NCBI RefSeq assembly: GCF_000004195.4
Contig: NC_030678.2
Coordinates: forward strand, 79,024,904-79,088,903
Reading direction: 5' to 3'
DNA length: 64,000 nucleotides
Source: Xenopus tropicalis
Taxonomy: Eukaryota; Chordata; Amphibia; Anura; Pipidae
Shown: positions 1 to 12,402 of the stretch, one piece after another
Numbering within the stretch: the first letter of the stretch is position 1
Layout of the letters: every line of letters begins with the position of its first letter
Translations under genes and position numbers: made by a program
Notes under the pieces: model-generated
The model's input: only the letters and a program-made list of their open reading frames with translations
Told to the model about the DNA's origin: nothing
Databases searched by the model: none

Positions 1-95
1 ACAATGATACTTTTGCACCTTGTCTATATCAGAAAAAATGGATTCTGCAGTGTTTTGAGCATATAAAATACAGCACCTAATATAAAAATATAGTA

Positions 96-423
96 CAGGT
101 ATCGGACCCCTTATCCGGAAACCCGTTATCCAGAAAGCTCCGAATTACGGAAAGCCTGTCTCCCATAGACTCCATTTTAATCACATAATTCAGAATTTTA
201 AAACTGATTTTCTTTTTCTCTGTAGTAATAAAACAGTACCTTGTAATTGATCCCAACTAAGATATAAATAATCCTTATTGGATGCAAAACAATCCTACTG
301 GGGTTAATTAATGTTTTATTGATTTTTTAGCAGACTTAAGGTATTGAGTTCCAAATTACGGAAAGACCCCTTATCCGGAATACCCTTGGTCCTGAGCATT
401 CTGGATAATGGGTCCTATACCTG
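96..423. repeat. TA-flanked MITE, family A copy 1
   Basis: A 328-bp element with inverted ends CAGGTATCGGACCCC and its complement GGTCCTATACCTG, flanked by TA on both sides. The interior holds 'aactaagatataa' and 'ctctgtagtaataaaacagt', shared with the copies at 4346, 9640, 14865, 18002 and 42418. It is non-coding. The TA target suggests a mariner/Tc1-type origin. Confidence 0.85.
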
Positions 424-2123
424 TATATAAATAAAAATATACAAAAATAAAATGCAACACACATACCATTAGTATATGTCCAATATAATAAAAATCTGTA
501 AAAACAATAGTTTTGTTTTTTTCTGGCCTTCAATTTGTATAAACTCGACATGGTATAAATTCGAATTAAACTCGATCATTGTTCTATTTATAAAATGTAA
601 CGATAATGCTTGAATCAGTCATACGAGAATTTCGAGTTTACATTTGAAAATCACAAATTATTCAAGCAGAAAATATCATTAAAACTCGAAAGATTTTAAC
701 CGACATTTGTTTCCATGAATCCTCTTTATTTTTCCCAAATAGGGGCTGCTCCAGCAGCGATTGTAGGAGCATTGGCACTCACACAATAATGTGTTTAAGT
801 TTCACTTAAAACTGGGTAAAATGGAAAAAAATACAGGATTAATTTTCCCTTGAAAACATGTGAAATAGAAACTATGAATGGATTCACTTCCTCTTGAAAT
901 TGGGTGAAACAAACACAAATTGGGGGATTAACTTCTCCTTGAAAATGTGTCAAGGGCATGCTGTCACTGACTATTCTATTCCACTACTATTCCTCATAGG
1001 ACTCAATGGTACTCGAAAAATCAAACCTGCCTATTTTTTCTTTTTTTTTTTTACAAAAAAAAGTTAACTATTAATAAATAACAAATTATGGGAGTTATTT
1101 TCGAAAAATTTCCAAAAAACTCAAAAAAGTTTTCAAGAAACAATATCAGAACTGGCAAGGCCCCATTTGTAAATCGACTTTTTCTCTAAATTGTTTAGTA
1201 AATGTGCCCCTATGTCTCCAAATTTTAAATTGGATAATTGGTAGAACCCAGTAACAATTCCAGTTATAATAATAATTTATTAATGTAAGTATGCATTGTG
1301 GCTGGAGCTTTGAATCTTACCAGATGGTTCTAGCAAGAATACAGCAGTGCATACTCTAAGAACAAAACTACTAAACAAATTATTATTGATAAATACATCT
1401 TGGTCCTAATTAGGTTGATTGTATTACCATTTATAAACAGCGAGCTACACAAGACACTGCAAAATATTTATGAGCATGATTCTTCCTTCCTCCCACTTCT
1501 CCAGCTCTGTCTGTCACATTTAGAGCATAATAACAGCAGTTCGCCAGCATCTGCTTTACTACACATGGAATGTCACACAGAGACAAAGACAGAGGGAAGC
1601 AGTGGGACAAAATCTCCCCCTGCAGCCACAGCATGACAAACACGTTAAAAAAAACACAACCAGAGATCCTCAGTGGCAGTAGGGTTTTTATATGTATGTG
1701 ACAGTAACGGCCACAGAAAATAGAAAGATCTAAGACACATTTTTACTATGGATGATTTTGCAGTAAATATTACAACAAAGGTTTTCAATTTTTTCCACTA
1801 TAATGCTGTTCTCAAAAAATATGAACCATCATAAAACCAATAATGGATTTGGATTTTGCAAATTGTGAACATCAGCCCAAAAGACTTCAATAATCTATCC
1901 TTAAACCAGGAATGCCAGTCTAATTCAATCTCAAAAGAATATGCAGCACTTATCAATTGAAGCATGAAATGAACCCTAAATTTACAAACAAATGGGAACT
2001 GAAATTTTTTTCTGGCAGATTGGGAGCAGTGCTTCATATTGTCTCAAGTGCCTCCACGACAACTCAAGAAACGTATTATAAAATGATTGTTAGATAGTAT
2101 TTCTGCATGGAGATCCTTCGCCA
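424..2123. other. AT-rich stretch without a recognised gene
   Basis: Contains short TCGAGTTT-type repeat remnants (about 535-700) and, at about 1150-1213, the right end of a MITE terminating in AGTAAATGTGCCCC. Short open frames here are not conserved-looking and no protein family was recognised. Confidence 0.6.
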
Positions 2124-2541
2124 GGGGGGGCATTTATAAATGGTCTCTTTCTGATTGGATTTTTAGAGCTAAAAGTCACTGAAAAAAAGATGTGAGTTTT
2201 TCAAGACTTACTATGCATCAAAATGTCTAAAAATCTGAATCTGACAATTTGCCAGCTAAAACCTGCCAAGATCATGTAGAAGTCAAAGGCAGATGTCCCT
2301 TGCCATTGGGATCCTTCTTTTGCTTCAAAATTGTAGAGTTTTGGTTTTTTTAAGCTGTTTTTTTTTGTGTGACAATTCAAAAGAGAAGAGGTTTCAGCGC
2401 AACAATTCGAAAAAAATCCACAACTTTTGTGCAACTTTTTCCTGCACTTTTTCAGTTCAGACATTTGTAGAAATAAGTTTTTTCGAATTTTAAAAATAAA
2501 AAAAGTGACTAAAATGTTAGAGTTTTAGTAAATGCACTCCC
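2124..2541. repeat. MITE family B copy 1 (GGGGCATTTA..TAAATGCACTCCC)
   Basis: Terminal sequences GGGGGGCATTTATAAA and AGTAAATGCACTCCC are imperfect inverted repeats. The interior (for example 'gccagctaaaacctgcc') recurs at 3083-3366. It is non-coding and AT-rich, and was probably spread by a DNA transposase supplied elsewhere. Confidence 0.6.
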
Positions 2542-3082
2542 AGATGTTCCCTGACAAGTACCCAGTTTGCTGGGGATGTAATACAGAAAAAGCCACCACA
2601 CTACAATATGGCAGTGTTGTAGGCAGATCCAACCATTTTGGACACAGGTCATCAAATATATAAAGACCCAGCAGTTATACTACTTTCTATGTTGCCAGGT
2701 CCAGTCATCACTAAAAAAAATCTCTTCCTCCTATTTCATATTTAAGCAGCCAGGGAAGGAGCCAAAGACAATGGAAATCTACTCTAACCCCCAATATAAC
2801 GGAGTGGTTAGGGAAGTACTTTAAATCATAACAATAGAATATCTCACATACACAATAAAAGGTCAACCTCTGAAATTTACAGAAAATATCAAATTAATTT
2901 ATCTGGGATTAGACAGGATATTCATGATTATCATACCATGTGTATAAAATGGGAGTTTAGTTGTTAGTGTAAACATAGTTGGACTAACTGTATTTTATGC
3001 CAATTTGTCTCCCCAGCTCCCACCCCAATCTTATTCCTTATAGAACCATCTCTCTACACCCATTTTGTTCCGATTACTGTGT

Positions 3083-3366
3083 GACAAAACGGAAAAATCC
3101 GAATCCGATAATACGCCAGCTAAAACTTGTGGAGATCAAGTAGAAGTCAATAGCAGATCTTTCTTTTGCTTAGGGGTTTTGGATTTGTGATGCTGAAGAG
3201 GTTTTGATGCGACAATTTGAAAAAGTCGCAACTTTTCTGTGACTTTTTCCCGCACTTTTTCAGTTCAGACTTTAAAGTAAATGTCAGACATTCATAGAAA
3301 TTAGTTGTTTTGAATTTTGAAAAATAAAAAAATTAAGATATGTTAGAGTTTTAGTAAACGTGCCCC
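3083..3366. repeat. MITE family B copy 2, left-truncated
   Basis: Shares the interior of the copy at 2124-2541, including 'cgccagctaaaac' and 'ttttcagttcagac', and ends in AGTAAACGTGCCCC. The left terminus is missing. The following 3420-3575 is a pyrimidine-rich tract with no coding signal. Confidence 0.6.
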
Positions 3367-3732
3367 TAAAAGTATGGCCTGTGACCTACTATTATGGCGG
3401 CATGACCCCAACCAACACATCACCAGTTATATTGTTTTTTCTCTTTCCTCCAACTTTCTATTCTTTTATATTTCTCTTCTCCTTTCAACTACTACCCTCT
3501 TCATGTGCACCCTTTTACCTTTCTTCTCCTCTATCATCTTTTCTTCTCTCCCCTCCTCTCTACTCCATTCCTAAATAATATCCCACATATACTCTCTCAT
3601 ATGTATCTGCTTTTCCACTGTCTTGTAATCTTGGCACTTTTATAGAAATTATCTCCTTTCCCTTGTTTAGTTAGCAGCCATTTCATATCTGTGCCCTTAT
3701 TGGGTCAGTGTGTGGCTCTCCCCAGCCCTTGT

Positions 3733-4090
3733 CTGGAAAAAGAGGTTCAGTGTTGATAAGTGCAAAGTTATGCACTTTGATAGAAGTAATATAAAAGTGA
3801 GTTATATACTAAATAGTAGTGTGTAGGGAGTATCCTTAACTGAGAAGGATCTGGGGATTTTTGTAGACTATGAGGGAGGACTGGCAACTGGACATGATTA
3901 CTCTTTTTCTCTTTCATTTCAAGCAGTGTATGTGGTTTTTCATTGTGTGGTCAGTGAGGTTGTAGAATATCCTGCTGGGTGATGTGATGGCAGATTCTAG
4001 TAATGCCTTTAAGAGTGGCTTGGATGATTTCTTGAACAAGCATATTATCCAAGGCTACTGTTATACTAAAATCTACAATTGTAGATTGTA
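3733..4090 (+). pseudogene. CR1-clade LINE fragment, internally deleted
   Basis: The plus strand encodes broken matches to the C-terminal part of CR1 ORF2: the DKCKVMHF-like start, LTEKDLGIFVDYE, and the tail that reads as SSNAFKSGLDDFLNKHIIQG. The middle is missing compared with the longer copy at 37800-38421, which shares its 3' end ('atccaaggctact'). Confidence 0.7.
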
Positions 4091-4345
4091 GAATTAATGC
4101 AATGTGGATTGGCATGAATTTTGAAGAGGAGCATGTTGTTTGGCAACTGAAATGTCCTTGAATTTTTCCCATAGCCTCAGTATAAAAAATGTATAGTCTA
4201 GCCCAGTGATCCCCAGTGGCTTGGGAGCAGCCCCCTTAGATGTTGCTTCCAGTGGCATCCAAGCCACTGGAGGCACATTGTGATTGCATAGAAACCAGAT
4301 GTTTAGTAGGTATTATACAAAATCAATAGTGCATTACTAGAAATA

Positions 4346-4670
4346 CAGGTAGGGGATCTGTTATCCGGAAACCTGTTATCCAAAAAGTTCAGAAATAGGG
4401 AAATGCCATCTCCCATATACTCCATTATAAGCAAATAATTCTAATTTTTAAAAATGATTTTTTTCTCTGTAATAATACAATAGTACCTTGTACTTGATCA
4501 CAACTAAGATATCATTAATCTTTATTGGAGGCAAAACAATCCTACTGGGTTTATTTAACCTTTAAATGACTTTTTAGTAGATTTAAGGTATGGAGATCCA
4601 AATTATGGAAAGATTCCTTATCTGGAAAACCCCAAGTCCCAAGTATTCTAGATAAAAAGTCCCATACCTG
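4346..4670. repeat. TA-flanked MITE, family A copy 2
   Basis: A 325-bp element starting CAGGTAGGGGATCTG and ending CCCATACCTG, with TA on both flanks and the same interior as copy 1. Just left (4206-4270) is a short GC-richer inverted repeat resembling a decayed hAT end (CAGTGATCCCCA). Confidence 0.85.
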
Positions 4671-6951
4671 TACTGACACATTATGGGAACATGTCAGTAT
4701 GGACACCACTAGGGGGCTATGTTGTATGTACCAGTGGATTGCTGATAAAAGTGAGCTGTTCACCTTGTGGATTGCAACTGGTACTTGCTTGCTTCCCCCA
4801 AACCTTTTTACTCTTGAATGCAATAAATTTCCAGTTTGAATCCTGCTAATAAAGGGTGTTGTATTCATGTTTCGTGCTAGTTTGCGACACCTCACACTTG
4901 TGGTATGACATAAATTAAAGGTGAACTAAACATGGAAATATGTGGAGCAATACCATAACTTATTAAGGGGCTCAGATTCATCAGACTCACAGTTTAGACT
5001 CAGAGTCTATCCCTTAGGAAAATCTGGTTCACAGTATACATAGTGAGGCCACACGGAGCAGCAGTTGGGCAGGAAGAAAGCTTACTAACACACAACAAAT
5101 CTACTTATTCACTACAAAGGCAACATCTATAGTAGTTGAGGGAATAATAAAACCTAGGTCTGCCAATGAGTGGAATTATTGATATAGCAGGAAAAGGTAG
5201 CAACAGTACCACAGTGCTGCTCACGTTGTGGTCTTCAAGCTGAAGTTCACCAACAGCTGAATGACCATACATTTTACTTTAAGATAATATTCCTACTTGA
5301 TATAAATAATTGTCTCTACAAAGTCTGTTTTGCCCTGAGCACTACCACAAAGATGTTCCAATTTTTTAAGGCTTCAAGCACACAAGCATCTGTTACTGCA
5401 ATGGTCCCCCCAAACCCTGTTCTGTATGACTGGCATCAAACTGGAGCAGAAAGAAAAATAGGGTCCTTTGCTTTCCAATGTGACAGACACATACATATGC
5501 TAAATGAAAACTGAACAAGAGAAAAATAGGTCAACCTATTTTTGGATATCAACCTAACATATAAATTGCTCATTTCTAATACAGCAAATTGTATTCATGA
5601 TTCCTACAAATGTGGTATTTTGGTTATCTAATTTTTTAGCTTCACTTTCCCAGAGCATCCTTCTAATGAGTTTGCTACTGGCTGCCATATTTTTGATCAC
5701 ACACACACTGACTTTCCCAGTAAAATGCTTGAAGCTGCTGCTAATTGTATGAGACTAAACTCTGGAGATGTAGAAAAACAAAAGAGGTGAATGATGGAGA
5801 TCACTGCAAAACTGATATTACATTTTTAAATATTTCCAAAAACCTATTAATTAAATGTCAACCATAGCTGATGATATGTTGCTGTAGGACAATAATGTGT
5901 CTTAAACCAGTAATTCAAGGTTCCCGTGCTCATGGCAATTATTATAAGAATATACCCAAGTCCATCTCCTAAAGGCTAAATTACACAAGGAGACTTCAGT
6001 TTGATTACCATGTAACCATGTGTGACAGCAGAAAATTTGAAGGGTGCTACAAAATCTGATCAGATAAAGTGAAGCCAAAACCTATATCATTTTAACATTT
6101 TGGATAAAAATGTAGATTGTAGAGTTCCCTACCAACAGTTTTATTGTGCTGTGCAAATTAGCAAAAAATCATTTAAATGCCCTCCTTTTTATAATGCCAG
6201 TCTTGGTTTGTTATTGAAGTATGCCAGGGAAGTAGTAGGGTTCATATCTTCTTTTAACCCGGCAGTACACTGAGACGACAACTTGAACATTCTGAACAAT
6301 ACCCCTACTGGTATAAAAACCCTTGCAGTAAGATTTTTTTTTTAGCCTGCTGTAAGAAACAAATTAGGTAATATAGTATACATCATTGTCTCCAAACAGG
6401 GGCATCATGTTACTTATGATTTAAAATCGTTTTCATTATCTGGTAAAAAATGTTATCGAAATTCCACCCAATGTCCATTTTTCACAGCATCCCATATGTT
6501 TCACTGTTGTTTACTTCATCAGATTTCTTCTGCTGTTTACGATGCTAATGTTGGTTTACCTGTTGCCATGGAAATGAAAAAAATAACAGTTCTTTTACCC
6601 TTATAGTTGTCTGAAAGGACCTGAAAAGATTTATAGCAATGATGTCATGTTTTCCATGTCATTTTATTAATCAAGGTATCTATATACAATTACATTTTTA
6701 CCTATTATTTATATACCTAGCAATATCCAGCAAGCCCTATGTACTTCACACCAGAAAGTAAGACCGTCCCAGGAAAAGCTGGGCATAATATATTTATGAT
6801 CCATTAAATTAAACAAATGCTACAGGTAATTAAAAAAAAGTAGTAAAATTGTTTTAATTCAACCTTGTGCATGCTGGCTTAAAGCAAATCCATATTCTAA
6901 AAGCAAAATTACTCTTCTGTTTATCAACTTTAGGAGTGCAGTAGACATAAA
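4671..6951. other. No gene recognised
   Basis: Ordinary AT-rich single-copy-looking DNA. One isolated T2-like end (TTAAAGGTGAACTAAAC) occurs near 4915. I see no exon with both a convincing frame and splice sites. Confidence 0.5.
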
Positions 6952-7647
6952 AGGGTTGATTCACTAAAGTGCGATAACGCTTATTGCATGCTTTTTTGCA
7001 TTAAAATTGGAACGGAAAAAAACTGTGCGAATCGCTACAGTATTATCGCATGCGTGAAGTCGCATATCGCATGTGTTAAATAGCGCGCAACCGAATGCGT
7101 TAATTTTACCACATTGCATTAATTCTCGGGCATAAATAATACTAACGCATGATTCACAAACACTTAGACGCGCTAAATATTGTATTAGTCTGTGCGAAAA
7201 TTAACACCTACTTGGGGCAGGCGGTAATTATAAAAAAGTAGAGTTCATGAGCTTTTGGCAACACAATATAGACTTTGAAGTCTGATTTATTCAAGTATGT
7301 TTTGGCCCTATAGTGATGTAGGGAAATGGTCATTTTCAAAAAAGTAGTTTTACGAATGTAATGATGTGTATGGCTAATATGCCGTGCGCGCGCTAAGTAG
7401 CACACGTGCGTTAATTAGCGCGTGCAACAAGTAGCGTGCTGTGTTGTGTTAATTAGCGCGCGTTGCATCAAATACCTCATGAAAATAGTCTTTGCGACTT
7501 AAATAGCGCAAACAGCATCGCGTCTAAATTAACGCAAATATCCTTTTAGTGAATCGTGCATTAAGACGCGAAAAATAAGACACGATAAAATTTTTAGCGC
7601 ATGCTACAAATAGAGCTCATTTTATCGCACTTTAGTGAATCAACCCT
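6952..7647. repeat. CpG-containing MITE with 26-bp inverted ends, family C
   Basis: A 696-bp element beginning AGGGTTGATTCACTAAAG and ending with its complement CTTTAGTGAATCAACCCT. Both ends continue into GTGCGATAA/TTATCGCAC. The arms are rich in GCG-type CpGs (TAGCGCG, TTAATTAGCGC) unlike the flanks, while the centre (about 7215-7370) is AT-rich unique sequence. The target duplication is unclear (short A-rich). Confidence 0.75.
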
Positions 7648-9639
7648 AAAGTTTCTTGTTTCCTTCTCTACTCATTTATACATTGTTGTTTTCAACTTTT
7701 CCTTTACCATACCTTCATATTTTAGGCCTTGTGCCATCTTGTGTGTGACAGATCTCTGTCAGGAATCCAGATCCTCTTGACTCAGGTCAGTCCCACACAA
7801 CCACGCCTAACACAAAATCCAGCTATTTTGAGGTCAGTCTTAGTGGCCATAGGATATACATAACAAAGTGTATGTAATATGCATAATTTAATATACCTGC
7901 AACATTGTTCTGACTTAAAAGGGGCTGATCAACTGTTGGACTACAGCATGGGATTAAAAAACAAAAAATGCAATAACCAATTCCTTACTGTCTGGCCTTC
8001 TATACCACAATTTATAAATAAAGCTTCCATTTAGTATTGGCTCTTCTTTTGCTCTGCCATTCAGTTTCCACAATACAATATAACAACTTATCTGCTAAAC
8101 TCTACAATATTTCTCCTCTATACATTTTAGCTGGTGTCCTATTAAATCATATTGATTTCAAAAATATCAAGTTGTAAAATATCCATGTCTTTTGAGTAAA
8201 TTTATCTGATTAATAATGGGATACAATAGACTATATAGGCTTTATTTTATTCAGCGCTATAACTATGGCTCACTATAAAGACTAACTACTGATAATGTTG
8301 TCTTCATTAATTTAAAAAGTAGCTTTTGGCAGAAAGCCCAGAAAAGTTAACAAGCTGCGCATTCCATGTGCATCAAGGCAGATTCTGCAACTGCCACCAG
8401 AAGTGTCACAGGGACGTGACAATAAGGTCCACAGAAAGGATCTGAGATGACACTCTCTAATGCACTAGATGCTTTGGGAGACTACTGATCGTTTAATTGA
8501 TTTTCCCACAGGGAATATTCATTACACACCTGCAATAAAAGAATATATCACAACAAACCCGTAAAGGAAACTTAATAAATGACTTGCATGTTTAAATAGC
8601 TAGCAGGGGCTTTTGCTTTCTTTGTTAAAAGGTCAAGTCAGAGCAGCAAGAGAATGGCAGTCTCTCACCTTAACCTACCTTCTGAGCTTCCCTGAAGCAG
8701 CCCAGCTTTTCCAAGTCACTGACATATCGCATATTCCATGTGCCTCCTCAGACAAAAAGGAAAAGACCATAGCCTAATGAACCTGAACGGTACATAGAGT
8801 AGTTTGGGAACGATGTCTACACACATATGAATCTTTATGAACACACTACTCTGGGCCAACAATTATTGTGATTTTAAACATGTTTAAACCATTGGTTTAG
8901 ATGGATAATAGAAAATATACTAAACAGAAAAAGATATTTTGTATATTTAAGATAATGATGTCTATATCACAGAGTGGTTCCACATTATCAGTAAAATAAG
9001 TTTTAGTCACATCTTAAAATAATGTGTTTTCTAATTAATAGGGTTATAATCTGAAAGAGTTAAGTATAGCATAAATAGATTTTGTTTTACTTGAGTGCCA
9101 AATCCTTTCCTCCAGCTTCAATGTGTCTGTGTAGCCTACAATGAGGCTAAATTAGTGGTTCTTATCTAAATTATTAGCTATTATTATTACAACGTATCAT
9201 TAACACGTTTTTATAATGCATCAACACTGTACCATATATGGGTATATACAATGCACACACACATTATGTACAACGACAAAGAAGATTACAATACAAGAGG
9301 TGAAGAGTGGCCTGCCTAAAAATGAATACTGTCAAAGCCTGCAGCCTAGGAAAACATTAATTGTTATAGGGACACAATCATCAGATATTGTTATTTTCTT
9401 TTTTATTTATTTTTTATCATTTTAAAAGTGTGCTTGTAATTAGGGTTTTTCTAAAGCATATTTATTTTATTTGTTCCACCTTTCTTGTGTAAACAAATAA
9501 TCAAACTGCAGTGTTGTCATATATGGCTATGGCCACAAAAGTCCGATTCTCGGCCACCTGAATAAATGCAGGCTAATGATCAGCCCTCAAGGAGAATGCG
9601 GTTTTAATGCAGTTTCGTTTATTAATTTTGTTGCAAATA
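7648..9639. other. No gene recognised apart from the candidate exon near 8.7 kb
   Basis: AT-rich DNA. Fragments resembling the 'ggccatacacg' dispersed repeat occur at 9540-9600. No tRNA, rRNA or long coding frame was seen. Confidence 0.5.
8679..8746 (-). other. Candidate minus-strand exon, unidentified
   Basis: On the minus strand a pyrimidine tract and TGAG at 8747-8760 precede a 68-nt segment that ends AAG|GTAGGT. One frame is open throughout and reads RYVSDLEKLGCFREAQK near its end, with an in-frame ATG just before. No family was recognised and no flanking exons were found. It could belong to a gene starting at the 22-kb CpG island, or be chance. Confidence 0.22.
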
Positions 9640-10053
9640 CAGGTATGGGACCTATTATCCAAAATGTTTGGGACCTGGGGTTTTCCGGATAAGAAATCTT
9701 ACTATAGTTTGCATCTCCATACCTTAAGTCTACTAAAATATAATTTAAACATTAATTAAACCCAGTTTTACCTCCAATAAGGATTAATTATATCTTAGTT
9801 GGAATCAAATACAAGGTACTGTTTTATTATTACATAGAAAAAGAAAATAATTTTTAAAAATTGTGAGATGGCCTTCGTGTACTTCGGAATTTTCTGGATA
9901 ACAGGGCTGTGGAGTTGGAAGCAATTGTGGGTACCTAGAGTCAGAGTCGGTGGTGCCATAAACTGAGGAGTCAGAATTGGAGTCAAAGGATTTATGTACC
10001 GACTCCACAGCCCCACTGCATAGCGGGTTTATGGCTAATATATTCTTTACCTG
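9640..10053. repeat. TA-flanked MITE, family A copy 3, split by a hAT insertion
   Basis: The left end CAGGTATGGGACC follows TA, and the right end is a decayed ..TTTACCTG followed by TA. The normal interior runs to 9901 and resumes at about 10016 after a 114-bp insertion. Confidence 0.75.
9902..10015. mobile_element. Short hAT-like MITE (CAGGGCTGTGGAG ends)
   Basis: Starts CAGGGCTGTGGAGTTGG and ends CCGACTCCACAGCCC. It lies inside the family A MITE, flanked by ctggataa and ctgcatag, an 8-bp duplication with two differences. It is the same family as the outer element at 50829-54226. Confidence 0.7.
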
Positions 10054-10672
10054 TATACTTAAATGAGGAAGAAAGCTGATATTTAGTAATGTACTTATGA
10101 GTCATTTAATGGGGGGGTGAGAAGGAAAGAGGTAGCCTGCCAGGCAAAGTAATCATGTGTTGCTGCAGCTAGTCCACATTTTGGGGTACAATAATATTCC
10201 AACAATAATATGCTGTACCCCTAATTGCGTCTATGTCATGTAAAGCAGTGTGTGCAACAGCACACATTTCTACAGCTTATTTAGTCTAGATTTTGCTTTA
10301 CCTTATTGCACTCAATACTGATCTTCATTCTGGTGGTTACAGACCAATTGGGAATCAAGATGGCACCACAATGCAGAAAATATCTAAATAACACCTGGAT
10401 ATTTTTTTTACAGCAAAGTGTTCCAAATTGCTGTAAGCTCACAGCAGAATGCTCCCTTATAGTAATTCTGTGCTAAATGCAGTGTATGCTAAACATTGGG
10501 GCTGATCTACAAACACAAGTGCTACATTGTGCACCAGTGGCTGATTTTCTTTTCACACCAGTGTTGGCATATATGGTTATGTCCCTGCCAGCCCTTACAT
10601 TCCTAACAGTATTAACTTGCAGGCCTGTGCTAAAAGCTTAAACTACAATCGATGTTGCTGGTGCCAATCTAT

Positions 10673-11143
10673 GGGGCACATTTACTAATCCACGAACGCT
10701 CCGAGCGTTCGATCGGCGTATTTTCGCCAACTTTGTCGTACCTTGCGCAACTTTTGCGTATTTTTCGTGACTTTTTCATACTTTGCGACAAAATTTGTGC
10801 GACAAAATCGTATTGTCGCGCCGAGTACGAAAGTTTCGGATTCATTCAAGCTTCGGTATGGTGACTTTCCTTGGGCCAGGTTGGAGCTGCAGAGTGCCAT
10901 TGATTCCTTTGGGAGGCTTCCAAAATCATGCACAGAAGGAAAGGTTTTCCTGCATTTCCTGCATTTTACGATCGTTCGGATATGAAAATTTTGTGACTTT
11001 CCGATCGCTAATACGATATTATCGTGACTAATATGATTTTTTCGCAAGCATATTCGTGATATTTGCAATCTTAAGAAATTATCATATCCAATCCGAATTT
11101 ATCCCATTAGGGATTCGAACTCGCGTTTTCATGAATGTGCCCC
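10673..11143. repeat. Palindromic MITE family D (GGGGCACATTTACTAA ends)
   Basis: A 471-bp element with ends GGGGCACATTTAC and GAATGTGCCCC. Large parts of the two halves are inverted copies containing many TTCG/CGAA words. The 127-codon antisense frame across it is a by-product of the palindrome, not a gene. Confidence 0.7.
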
Positions 11144-11939
11144 TATGTCTATGTATAATGAAGTAAGGATATATGTTGCCAGTTTTGTTTGGGTAGGAGC
11201 TTGTAACTGTAGCGCAGGGTTTCTGATCAGCAAATGGGAATGATGCCTGACATAAACAACACTGAATAGTCTAAATAAGCCTCTGAGTTTGTATAATAGC
11301 ATTCATAATCCAAGTTTAAGAAATAAATAGAAACCAGTATTTTTCTATAATTAGAATAATAGGCAGCGTATATTTTCTTTCTAGTAAGAACATCATAACG
11401 GCATGAAAGGTAATGGAATGAAAGGTATATAATATTAATAGGCTTTTAATAGGCTTTCACTCAGCATCAAAAACAATTATGTTAACCAGTTTTATGAATG
11501 AAATATGACCCAGAATCCTGGCTTCTAACACCACATATCTTATGGTGGGACTGATGCAGGAAGTAAAATTGAAAAGGAAGTCTCATAATAAGGCCTTGAA
11601 TTTGTTATAGAGGATGTAAACCAAAAATTCTTGGCAACTTTTTAGTATACATTCATTACACATTTACAGTGTAAATAACACTGCAAATTTACAAATAGTA
11701 AATGTTTTTGCTATGAAAGGCCTTTCTGTCTGCCCCTTGCTATTGGCTGCTCTCCTGGTTGTCACTTTTAACTATGTAAACAAAACTAGCTGTGCACTGT
11801 GGGAAATGGAGTCATGGCTGTTGCTGTTTTAAGATTCTGAAGCAGCAGTACATGGAGGGGCAGAACAATACTGCTTTCAATTGCAGTTACATTTACAAAT
11901 AACCAGAATCACTGAAATATGACTTACATTAATATAAAA

Positions 11940-12218
11940 TTGAGATGCACCAAATCCAGAATTTGGTTTGATATTCAGCCAAGATTCAGCCCTTTTTAGC
12001 AGGATTTCGGTCGAATCCATGGTCCTGGCTAAACTGAATCGGAATCCTTAAAATTACGAGACTTTTTGTCACATAAATATGAAAGTAGACACTTTTTGCC
12101 GCGCGTGTAGAGCGCAGTTCTCTTTAACCCTTCTTTAGCCCAATTTGCATATCCAAATTAGGGTTTGAATTCATTTCGGTATTCGGCTGAATCTTTCACA
12201 AAGGATTCAGGGTTTCGC
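11940..12218. mobile_element. Decayed hAT-type repeat (GATGCACCAAATCC end)
   Basis: Opens with GATGCACCAAATCCAG and closes with GGATTCAGGG-type complement near 12205-12218. It is built from repeated 'attcggc' and 'aatcc' words. A fragment of the same family lies at 34477-34560. I know this as a common frog repeat; the subfamily is not assigned. Confidence 0.5.
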
Positions 12219-12221
12219 CAC

Positions 12222-12402
12222 CCCCCCTCAAGTCACTGATTGGCTACTCACTGTTTAGAGCTTAGAGAGCTGTAACGGAGGAAGTAGTGTTATGGCCATT
12301 TTTGGACATTTTTGCCTAACTAACTATATTGAAAACATTTTTTATTTTGCGCAGTCTATCTATTTTGCAAATTATCATTTTTACACTGATCTGCTTCTTT
12401 AA
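12222..12402. repeat. T2-like MITE family F, right half only
   Basis: Contains the shared words 'tcaagtcactgattgg', 'gaagtagtgttatggcc' and the right end TTTTTACACTGATCTGCTTC followed by TTAA (12399-12402). The left half is absent. Confidence 0.6.

Noticed and set aside
8340..8400. Possible second paralogous exon sharing 'gcacatggaat' with the 8.7-kb candidate
   Set aside because: The shared word is only about 13 bases, which is expected by chance in 64 kb.
10685..11068. 127-codon minus-strand open frame
   Set aside because: It lies entirely within a palindromic MITE. A mirrored frame exists on the other strand and no protein family is recognisable.
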